The notes beneath the pieces are model-generated. The model ran no database searches, was not told where the DNA came from, and worked only from the letters and a program-made list of their open reading frames with translations. Positions 58,197 to 64,000 of a stretch of 64,000 nucleotides of DNA are shown one piece after another. Where the stretch lies: the NCBI RefSeq assembly GCF_000616095.1, contig NZ_BAMS01000003.1:372001-436000 (forward strand), in the 5' to 3' direction. The position numbers and the translations under genes were made by a program. How positions within the stretch are numbered: position 1 is the stretch's first letter; each line of letters begins with the position of its first letter. Source of the stretch: Sneathiella glossodoripedis JCM 23214. GTDB lineage: Bacteria > Pseudomonadota > Alphaproteobacteria > Sneathiellales > Sneathiellaceae.

Positions 58197-60013
58197 TTTT
58201 GCAAGATCTGGTTCAGGAACAGGTTTCCGTATTTGTCCCTTTTTGTTGTTCCCACTCCTTGAATCCCTGACAACTCATCTAATGTAGTCGGCCGATTGAA
58301 GACCATTTCTATTAATGTTTTGTCGTGAAAAATGACATAGGGTGGAATATTCGCTTTACGAGCAAGTTCAAGCCGGAGCTCTTTCAGCTTTGAGAAAAGA
58401 GAATTATCTTCATCATTATTGAATACGACAGATGACGGCGTTCCCATGCTGCTGGTTTTCAGTTTGCTCATATATAGCTTGCGACTCACAAAGGTTTCTT
58501 CTCCCTTAAGGAGGGGGCGACAGGCTTCTGTCAGTTTGAGGCTGCCAAAATTTTCCATGTCCTGAAGCACATAATCCTTGGCCAGTAATTGGCGAAGAAT
58601 TGCCTGCCATTCTTGTTTAGTTTTATGTTTGCCTTTCCCAAAAAGGGCGAGTGAATTATGAGATGCTGTGCTGACCTTGTCAGTTTCATTCCCCAGCAGA
58701 ACATCAATGATATGTGTGGCGCCATAAAGTTGGCCGGTTCTGAAGATTGCGGACAATGCCAAACGAGCTTCTTCCGTGGTATCGATTGTTTCCGGTTTGG
58801 TTAGGCAATTATCGCAGTTCCCGCAATCATCTGACTTTTCATCAAAATATTTCAGCAGGTATTTTCGTCTGCATTTGAGATTTTCGCAGTAACTTAGCAA
58901 GGCATTGAATTTCTGATGTTCAATAGCTAGCTGCGCCCTCGATTGATTGGTGCCGAGCAGGTTTCTAACTTTGGCGATATCCTGCTGACCATAGGTCATC
59001 CAGGCATCAGCGGGAAGACCGTCTCGTCCCGCTCGACCGGTTTCCTGATAATAGGCTTCGAGATTTTTTGGAAGGTCAAGATGAGCGACAAAGCGGACAT
59101 CGGGTTTGTCGATACCCATTCCAAAAGCGATGGTTGCCACCATAATTATTCCATCTTCTTTTAGAAATACTTCCTGATTGCGTGCTCTTTCCTCAGTGTT
59201 AAGTCCGGCATGATAGGGCAGGGATTTAAAGCCGTGAGTGTTGAGTTTTTCACTGATGGACTCAACTTTTTTTCGCGACATGCAGTAAACTATTCCCGCA
59301 TCAGATTTATGCTGCGAGGTTATGAAGCTTAGCAGTTGCGATACAGCGTTGTTCTTCGTGGTGACATGATATTGGATATTCGGGCGATCAAAACTGGATT
59401 TAAAAGTTCTGCCGTAGGTAAGATTTAATCTCTCCTGTATGTCATTTTGTGTGGCGCTATCCGCGGTTGCTGTCAATGCGATACGTGGGACATTGGGAAA
59501 AATTTCATGAAGAGCTGATAAGCGCAAGTATTCTGGCCTAAAATCGTGCCCCCACTGGGATACGCAATGGGCTTCATCGATGGCAAACAATGATACTTGA
59601 ATCTTTTTGAGTAAATCGAAAAATCCATCTGCAAACAGGCGTTCGGGCGCAATGTATAACAATTTTACTTTATTGGCTTGAACGTCTTCGATTACACGTT
59701 GGCGATCAAGTAAAGGCATCCCCGAATTTAGAGCTGCGGCTTCCACGCCTAGCTCACGCAGAGCCATTACCTGATTTTGCATCAGTGCAATAAGAGGAGA
59801 GATAACAACTGTCAGACCTTCAAAAATTAAAGCAGGGATTTGATAACACAGTGATTTGCCGCCACCTGTTGGCATGAGTACCAGCGCGTCCCGGTTTCCT
59901 AATACGTGATCGATGATTTCCGACTGGGCGCCGCGAAATTGGGGATAGCCAAATGTATTTTGCAAAATGTCCAAAGGTTTACGCAACATGGTTTCACTTA
60001 TACAGTTCTGCAT
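58193..60013 (-). CDS. recQ: ATP-dependent DNA helicase RecQ
   Basis: This superfamily 2 3'-5' helicase has 606 residues. Walker A is MPTGGGKSLCYQIPAL near residue 50, DEAH box AIDEAHCVSQWGHDFRPEYL near residue 145, motif VI near QETGRAGRDGLP. The zinc-binding RQC region has CRRKYLLKYFDEKSDDCGNC, and the HRDC domain ends with LDELSGIQGVGTTKRDKYG. The first ATG at 60013 is used; ATG 59989 (MLRKPLDIL) is an alternative start. It functions in recombination repair and fork restart. Confidence 0.95.
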   Translation of the reverse strand: MQNCISETMLRKPLDILQNTFGYPQFRGAQSEIIDHVLGNRDALVLMPTGGGKSLCYQIPALIFEGLTVVISPLIALMQNQVMALRELGVEAAALNSGMPLLDRQRVIEDVQANKVKLLYIAPERLFADGFFDLLKKIQVSLFAIDEAHCVSQWGHDFRPEYLRLSALHEIFPNVPRIALTATADSATQNDIQERLNLTYGRTFKSSFDRPNIQYHVTTKNNAVSQLLSFITSQHKSDAGIVYCMSRKKVESISEKLNTHGFKSLPYHAGLNTEERARNQEVFLKEDGIIMVATIAFGMGIDKPDVRFVAHLDLPKNLEAYYQETGRAGRDGLPADAWMTYGQQDIAKVRNLLGTNQSRAQLAIEHQKFNALLSYCENLKCRRKYLLKYFDEKSDDCGNCDNCLTKPETIDTTEEARLALSAIFRTGQLYGATHIIDVLLGNETDKVSTASHNSLALFGKGKHKTKQEWQAILRQLLAKDYVLQDMENFGSLKLTEACRPLLKGEETFVSRKLYMSKLKTSSMGTPSSVVFNNDEDNSLFSKLKELRLELARKANIPPYVIFHDKTLIEMVFNRPTTLDELSGIQGVGTTKRDKYGNLFLNQILQN

Positions 60014-60039
60014 AAGTCAATCAATTGCGAAAACTGATT

Positions 60040-60312
60040 TTATAATTTTTTTAGTTCAGTTATTTCTTCTTTCAGTGCTTGGATTTCGAGGGCCGCGTCA
60101 GTTAGCAGATTGCGTAGCCTGGTGTTTTCCAGTGCAACGTCTTTTAGCTTGTTGGCTTTCTCGCTCTGATCCTGTTGAGCTTTTTTTCGCCAGCGATACA
60201 AAGTTGCCTTTGATATTCCATGCTTTATTGACAGCTCTCCTATATCAGAACCATTTTCCATTTCAGCTAGGATTTGTGTAATCTCAATTTGTGCTTTTTG
60301 AATTCGTTTCAT
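60040..60312 (-). CDS. Small helix-turn-helix/coiled-coil protein at end of reb cluster
   Basis: The product is 90 residues from ATG 60312. Residues 5-48 hold a helix-turn-helix with GISKATLYRWRKKA, as in IS3-type OrfA proteins and some small regulators. Residues 50-88 form an almost continuous leucine heptad (LKDVALENTRLRNLLTDAALEIQAL). A partner OrfB and inverted repeats of an insertion sequence are missing. It is the last gene of the minus-strand reb array, 51 bases after the last reb gene. It could be a domesticated DNA-binding regulator for R-body expression, or a remnant. Confidence 0.6.
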   Translation of the reverse strand: MKRIQKAQIEITQILAEMENGSDIGELSIKHGISKATLYRWRKKAQQDQSEKANKLKDVALENTRLRNLLTDAALEIQALKEEITELKKL

Positions 60313-60363
60313 TTTGAAATTACACCTCACTAAAAACTTTTAGGGAAAAATATAAGCGTTGGT

Positions 60364-60693
60364 CTATTTATTGCCCATTTTATCAACAACAGCTTGTATG
60401 GCTGCCAAATTATCTGCAACCGCGCTGTCATTAATCAAGGCTTGTGAAGCCTTGGCTGCGGCAGCTGGGTCTGAAGTGATAAGTTGACGAGAAGCCGCAA
60501 GCGTAATTGCGTTGTGAATGGAATAACTGTGTTGCTGCTGTGCGATCACGTTTTGCAGTGCCAGTCCCACGCTGTGTGCCATTTGCTGATATAAAATTCC
60601 TACAGCTTCTGCCGGTGCTTCACCGATCACTTTTAGGCTTGTTTGACCAACTGCGTCTGTTATCTGGCTATTTACATAACTGTCTTCGCTCAT
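60364..60693 (-). CDS. R-body protein, RebB/killing-trait family
   Basis: The product is 109 residues starting MSEDSYVNSQITDAVGQ, with APAEAVGILYQQMAHSVGLALQ as second block and QQ near the centre. This is the RebB/'killing trait' family of R-body structural proteins, helical proteins that polymerise into coiled ribbons. The C terminus ends in a helical ALINDSAVADNLAAIQAVVDKMG. A good ribosome-binding sequence (CAGGAGT) precedes the start. It is one of at least six parallel paralogues in this locus. Confidence 0.85.
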   Translation of the reverse strand: MSEDSYVNSQITDAVGQTSLKVIGEAPAEAVGILYQQMAHSVGLALQNVIAQQQHSYSIHNAITLAASRQLITSDPAAAAKASQALINDSAVADNLAAIQAVVDKMGNK

Positions 60694-60734
60694 TGAAGTA
60701 CTCCTGGCAGGCTTTTAGCCTTTTCGACGTCAAT

Positions 60735-61085
60735 TTATTTACTCTCTTTTGTGCGAATATTTTTGGTTTTCTTATTTCGTTTTCTGCGTTTTTCCGGAAC
60801 AATTGCTGGTGGAATATGGATTATGGTTTGTTTTCGTTGTGGAGATAGCAGAAGTTGAAGATTTTGGGTCAACGCTGCTAAACCTACGGTATTTGCGTGT
60901 TGTTGATTAGAAACAGTATTCTGTGCACCTGTGCCCATGGCTTGAGACATGGTTTGGTAGAGCGCAGCCATAGAATGCGCTGGTGCCATGCCAGTGATCA
61001 AGGAATTGGATTGTGTAATGGCATCCGTAATCTGACTGTTTACTGACCTGATACCTGCTGTTTCACTTTTTGTAGTACTAGACAT
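60735..61085 (-). CDS. RebB-family paralogue with basic C-terminal tail
   Basis: The product is 116 residues from ATG 61085, which follows GGAG at a good distance; an ATG at 61097 is possible. It has SVNSQITDAITQSN, APAHSMAALYQTMSQ and NTVSNQQHANTV. After about residue 75 it departs from the others: EKRRKRNKKTKNIRTKESK is a strongly basic tail where the others have an acidic or neutral helix. It could be a nucleic-acid- or membrane-binding variant, or the result of a frameshift. An intercistronic stem-loop lies immediately upstream. Confidence 0.78.
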   Translation of the reverse strand: MSSTTKSETAGIRSVNSQITDAITQSNSLITGMAPAHSMAALYQTMSQAMGTGAQNTVSNQQHANTVGLAALTQNLQLLLSPQRKQTIIHIPPAIVPEKRRKRNKKTKNIRTKESK

Positions 61086-61112
61086 AATTTGCTCCAATGC
61101 ACACTGTTTTAA

Positions 61113-61158
61113 CTGAACCTCACTTATGACGCATGAAAGGGTCAGTCGTGAGGCTCAG
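61113..61158 (-). repeat. Intercistronic stem-loop in the reb array
   Basis: On the coding strand, CTGAGCCTCAC pairs with GTGAGGTTCAG (one G-U pair) across a 24-base loop. It lies in the 108-base gap between the paralogues ending at 61194 and starting at 61085. No T-run follows, so it is more likely an RNA processing or stoichiometry element than a terminator. Confidence 0.45.
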
Positions 61159-61193
61159 ATATCATCATTTGCTAGTTCGCAGAATTTGCTACA

Positions 61194-61553
61194 TTATGAG
61201 CTGAAACGAGGGGTGTTTGCGTTTCTATCACGCTCATAAGCGGCAAGTACACCTTTGAGGGAAGACATTGACTCGGCGATTGGGTTTCCGCTCAGGATTT
61301 CCTGCGTTGCTTTACCCTGTGTCGCTGTGTCGAGCGTGTACAGAACTGTAACTGCTCCTGTTACTACAGCACTATCAATTGAGTTTTTATGCTGCTGGTT
61401 GGCTACCATATTTTGCATGCTCATACCGGTGCTTTGAGCGAGCATCTGATAAAGCATGCCCATAGATTCTGCAGGGGCATCCCCAAGAACCTTGACGTTA
61501 GACTGGGTTACAGAGTCGGTTATCTGACTATTCATCCAGGTATTTTCCGCCAT
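61194..61553 (-). CDS. R-body protein, RebB family
   Basis: The product is 119 residues starting MAENTWMNSQITDSVTQSN, then VLGDAPAESMGMLYQMLAQSTGMSMQNMVANQQHKNSID. The two blocks are nearly those of the 62307 paralogue, which points to recent duplication. The C terminus ends in a short polar tail. The ribosome-binding site AAGGAG precedes the ATG. Reb proteins of this class build the ribbon of type 51 R-bodies in Caedibacter. Confidence 0.88.
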   Translation of the reverse strand: MAENTWMNSQITDSVTQSNVKVLGDAPAESMGMLYQMLAQSTGMSMQNMVANQQHKNSIDSAVVTGAVTVLYTLDTATQGKATQEILSGNPIAESMSSLKGVLAAYERDRNANTPRFSS

Positions 61554-61592
61554 TGTTTAACTCCTTTGGAAATTGAACTTATCTGTTAAAAA

Positions 61593-61913
61593 TTAGAACG
61601 CTCTCGCGGCTGCTTGCATGGCAGTTAGGGACTCCGCAACTGGATTGCCCCCGAGAATTTCAGCAGTTGATTTAGATGCGGTTGCGGCAGAGAGATTGTA
61701 AAGTACACTAGTGCCTTGTGTAGTTACCGCTAGGTCAATAGTGGACGCGCTTTGCTGATTGGAAACCGCGTTTTGCATGCTTGCGCCAACGACCTGACCA
61801 AAGACCTGGTAAGTGTTTGCCATTGAAACGGCAGGGGCCTCAGCCAAGCTTGTCACATTTGCTTGGGTAATTGAGTCTGTAATCTGTGAATTTACGGGTG
61901 TATCACCTGGCAT
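61593..61913 (-). CDS. R-body protein, RebB family
   Basis: The product is 106 residues starting MPGDTPVNSQITDSITQAN. It has LAEAPAVSMANTYQVFGQVVG, SMQNAVSNQQSAS and EILGGNPVAESLTAMQAAARAF. AAGGAGT stands before the ATG. Spacing to its neighbours is about 40-46 bases, so the whole array is one operon. This paralogue is shorter at the C terminus and has a Phe final residue. Confidence 0.88.
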   Translation of the reverse strand: MPGDTPVNSQITDSITQANVTSLAEAPAVSMANTYQVFGQVVGASMQNAVSNQQSASTIDLAVTTQGTSVLYNLSAATASKSTAEILGGNPVAESLTAMQAAARAF

Positions 61914-61959
61914 TTAAATAACTCCTTTAAGTACTTGGTGGTAAAAATGATGGCGGAGG

Positions 61960-62307
61960 TTATTCTTCGTCATCGTTTTTTGCTGCTTTCAATTCTGAAA
62001 TGATTGCCTGCAATGTCGAGAGAACTTCTGTATTGGAGTCATTCTCAATGATCTCCTTTGCAGATCTCGCATCTATTGCACCGTCAAGGTTGAACAGAAG
62101 ACTAATGCCCTGAGAGACAATGGCGGAATCTATGGTGTTCATGTTCTGCTGGTTCGAAACAGCATTTTGCATGGCTACACCTGTTGATTGTGCCAACATC
62201 TGATAGGCAGTCGCCATGGACTGCGCAGGAGCATTACCTAGAACAGTCATATTCGATTGTGTTACAGCATCTGTAATTTGACTGTTTACCGGAGTGTCCG
62301 TTGCCAT
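61960..62307 (-). CDS. R-body protein, RebB family
   Basis: The product is 115 residues starting MATDTPVNSQITDAVTQSN, with VLGNAPAQSMATAYQMLAQS and QNAVSNQQNMNTIDSA, and a strongly acidic C terminus (KNDDEE). It is the first reb gene after the aminopeptidase divergence, and the 212-base gap upstream must contain its promoter. GGAGGAAG stands before the ATG. Confidence 0.88.
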   Translation of the reverse strand: MATDTPVNSQITDAVTQSNMTVLGNAPAQSMATAYQMLAQSTGVAMQNAVSNQQNMNTIDSAIVSQGISLLFNLDGAIDARSAKEIIENDSNTEVLSTLQAIISELKAAKNDDEE

Positions 62308-62422
62308 TCAGTCTTCCTCCATCTGGTGACAAAAGTGAGAGCAATATGCTTCTCATTCGACAGCGATTAGACGAGAGTTGATGAGACGCTGTGAAAATCA
62401 AATTTCCATTTTCTTCTTTTCT

Positions 62423-62440
62423 GTTGCGAATTGTCGCAAC
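62423..62440. promoter_or_regulatory. 18-base palindrome between divergent reb and map genes
   Basis: GTTGCGA-ATTG-TCGCAAC is a perfect 7-base inverted repeat with a 4-base centre. It lies 115 bases upstream of the reb start at 62307 and 79 bases upstream of the map start, in the shared divergent region. It is a strong candidate operator; the regulator is unknown. Confidence 0.5.
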
Positions 62441-62519
62441 GGATTGAGATGTTTTTATCAGTCGCCGTGTGCTACATAGCTTTGGTTTTGTCAGTAAGCG
62501 GAAGAGGCATTTCCACACT

Positions 62520-63257
62520 ATGATCGCAAAATCAGATTCAGAAATAGCTGGTTTAAAAGAAGTCGGAGGAATAATCAGGAATATTCTTGATACAATTGAA
62601 ACTCACATACGTGTCGGTGTTTCGACTCTTGAACTGGACCAGCTAGTGGGGGAGATGCTGGCTCAGAATGGAGCGCGATCAGCGCCAAAGCTCGCTTATG
62701 ATTTTCCTGGCTATAGCTGCATAAGTTTAAATGATGAGGCAGCGCACGGTATTCCTTCAAACAGGAAACTTAAAAAAGGCGAACTTGTAAATGTGGATGT
62801 AAGTGCTGAAAAGAATGGGTTCTGGGCGGATTCAGGTCGATCTTTTGCTGTCGAGGGAGCAAGTGACGATGATCGGTTTTTACTTTCGGCAACGCGTCAG
62901 GCGCTTGCAGCCGGTATAGAGCAAGCTCGCGCTGGTAATCCTATTAGTTACATTGCAAGAGCCGTAGAAGAAGTTGCTACCTGCGCGGGTTTTAACATTA
63001 TTGATGGTCTAGTGGGTCATGGAGTGGGGCGGCACATTCACGAGCCCCCTGAAGTTCATAACACCTTTAACTCTGCTGGGGATGAAATATTGCAGGAAGG
63101 GCTTGTTATTACGATTGAACCCTTCCTGACAAAGGGTATTGGTGCCTATCGCGAAGGACGAGATGGCTGGACATTATTGACACTGGACAGAAATCGTGCT
63201 GCCCAGTTTGAGCATACATTGATCGTCACTAAGGAAAAGCCGATCATTGTAACCTAA
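62520..63257 (+). CDS. map: Type I methionine aminopeptidase inside the reb cluster
   Basis: This dinuclear metalloprotease removes initiator methionine and has 245 residues from ATG 62520. All catalytic elements are visible: His in NDEAAHGIP, metal Asps in VNVDVSAEKNGFWADSGRSF, His in VGHGVGRHIHEPP, Glu in TIEPF and Glu in FEHTLIVT. It is on the strand opposite to the reb genes and meets the next reb gene 3 bases after its stop. As MetAP is essential, this could be the only copy or a second, dedicated one. Confidence 0.92.
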   Translation: MIAKSDSEIAGLKEVGGIIRNILDTIETHIRVGVSTLELDQLVGEMLAQNGARSAPKLAYDFPGYSCISLNDEAAHGIPSNRKLKKGELVNVDVSAEKNGFWADSGRSFAVEGASDDDRFLLSATRQALAAGIEQARAGNPISYIARAVEEVATCAGFNIIDGLVGHGVGRHIHEPPEVHNTFNSAGDEILQEGLVITIEPFLTKGIGAYREGRDGWTLLTLDRNRAAQFEHTLIVTKEKPIIVT

Positions 63258-63260
63258 CTT

Positions 63261-63713
63261 TTAACCTCCCATCTTTTTGACAATTGCATCCATGGCAACT
63301 GCTGTTGCCGCAATTGCATCCGCAGTAATTCCTGCAATCTGTTGGCTGGTTTGTGAGCTTAATGCTGTTGCACCAGCGTTGGATACAGAATTTAAATTGC
63401 TGACAGCAGTTTGCGTTTGTGAGTTTAACGCCTGAGAAATGGCTGCAGTTTGAGCATTGTAGGATTCATTAATAGTTGCCCGTTGCGCGCTTAAAGCAGC
63501 CGCTTCTGCGTTTTTTAACGCTGTGATCACAGTTCCATTGGCAGTGTTGACATTATTTAGGATGTTAGAATTCACAGTCGCATTTTCCAAAGCTAAACCA
63601 GAAGAGTGAGCGGCAAATTGGTACAATAAACCCATCGCGAAGTTTGGGGATTCTTCTACATTTGCATAAAGACTGTCTAGTTTAGGAGTTGCAGGTTTGT
63701 CTGACGATGGCAT
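63261..63713 (-). CDS. Divergent Reb-like protein with long Ala/Ser/Thr/Gln-rich helix
   Basis: The product is 150 residues. It has ANVEESPNFAMGLLYQFAAHSSGLALENATVNSN, which corresponds to the APA-SM-YQ and QNAVSNQQ blocks of the RebB family, but it lacks the N-terminal VNSQITD block. From residue 60 onwards it is rich in Ala, Asn, Thr, Ser and Gln, and looks like a continuous helix or coiled coil. It may be the scaffold or assembly factor of the R-body. The product ends MDAIVKKMGG. Confidence 0.7.
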   Translation of the reverse strand: MPSSDKPATPKLDSLYANVEESPNFAMGLLYQFAAHSSGLALENATVNSNILNNVNTANGTVITALKNAEAAALSAQRATINESYNAQTAAISQALNSQTQTAVSNLNSVSNAGATALSSQTSQQIAGITADAIAATAVAMDAIVKKMGG

Positions 63714-63740
63714 TGTCGAAAATCCTTACAAAAGTTACTA

Positions 63741-64000
63741 TCATTGATTATTATCGCTCTGTGCTGCTTCCTGTTTTTCTGAAGAAGCGCCTTCAGAATT
63801 TGCTACATCGGTTCCAGTTTCTCTGCCTTCTGCGATGGCAAGCATATCTTCCCAGTTTTTCATACGAGCGTTTAATGGCATGTCCGCTACCTGTTGCGTA
63901 AGGCCGCTCCAAAGAAGATTGCCAGTGCCCGCTGCAATTGCAGCTGTTCCGAGAATATTACGCTGATGTTGAGTTGACACGGTGTTTTGATTGCTAACTC
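63741..64000 (-). CDS. Reb-like protein, N terminus beyond window edge
   Basis: This is a partial gene continuing past the right edge. Reading inward from the edge, the frame gives VSNQNTVSTQHQRNILGTAA, which matches the QNAVSNQQ block of the family. The visible C-terminal part contains a long acidic and Glu/Gln-rich tail (SEGASSEKQEAAQSDNNQ). A GTG at 63980 could mimic a start, but the family match shows that the true start is outside. The array therefore extends to the right. Confidence 0.72.
   Translation of the reverse strand, partial: VSNQNTVSTQHQRNILGTAAIAAGTGNLLWSGLTQQVADMPLNARMKNWEDMLAIAEGRETGTDVANSEGASSEKQEAAQSDNNQ

Noticed and set aside
60040-60312. IS3-family insertion sequence
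   Set aside because: Only an OrfA-like protein is present; no OrfB, terminal inverted repeats or target duplication were seen.
61560-62320. Tandem DNA repeat in the reb genes
   Set aside because: Similarity is confined to the coding blocks and is diverged at third positions, consistent with gene duplication rather than simple repeats.
60000-64000. CRISPR array suggested by repeated short units
   Set aside because: The repetition is at the level of paralogous protein genes with normal start and stop codons; there are no regular DNA repeats and spacers.

Overview
The window looks like part of an alphaproteobacterial chromosome. Base composition is moderately low GC (mid-40s by eye). The clues are a Tad/Cpa pilus locus with Caulobacter-type gene order, a CoxE/MoxR pair, a paaABCDE phenylacetyl-CoA epoxidase operon, Urt-type amide/urea ABC transport genes and an R-body (reb) gene array. 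I cannot name the genus. No rRNA, tRNA, complete insertion sequence, CRISPR array or prophage was seen.

Layout. 1-8.3 kb: hydantoinase genes hyuA (cut by the left edge) and hyuB, a four-gene Urt/Liv-type ABC transporter on the minus strand, its divergent binding protein, and a nicotinamidase-like cysteine hydrolase; together a plausible uptake and hydrolysis unit for a cyclic amide or ureide. 8.5-17.4 kb: phosphonoacetate hydrolase (phnA), phosphonoacetaldehyde dehydrogenase (phnY), a terminator, a YnjBCD-like ABC transporter, a PfkB sugar kinase and a GntR/FadR regulator. 17.4-21.9 kb: beta-carbonic anhydrase divergent from paaABCDE. 22-24.9 kb: two convergent glycosyltransferases. 25.3-34 kb: Flp/Tad pilus locus, in which the front of cpaE is fused to the back of tadB and the TadA/CpaF ATPase gene is absent. 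34-38.2 kb: DUF1853, TSUP permease, CoxE-like VWA protein and MoxR ATPase. 38.4-42.9 kb: alaS, a hairpin-rich gap, htpX and a TetR gene. 43-50.7 kb: feruloyl-CoA-synthase-like ligase, MDR reductase, FadJ-like bifunctional enzyme, MFS exporter and CoA transferase. 50.9-54.6 kb: a LuxP-like AI-2 receptor with a LuxQ-like hybrid kinase. 54.6-58.2 kb: IorAB-type molybdenum oxidoreductase and a TetR regulator. 58.2-60 kb: recQ. 60-64 kb: an R-body locus with at least seven reb-family genes, a small helix-turn-helix protein, and a methionine aminopeptidase on the opposite strand.

The two most interesting systems are the LuxPQ-like pair, in which every AI-2-contacting residue known from Vibrio LuxP is kept, and the R-body array with its embedded aminopeptidase.

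A quality warning applies. At least twelve genes carry a single-base frameshift, nearly all explained by one base missing from a short homopolymer, including two in the essential alaS. These are more likely sequencing or consensus errors than true pseudogenes, so such genes are annotated across their full span.
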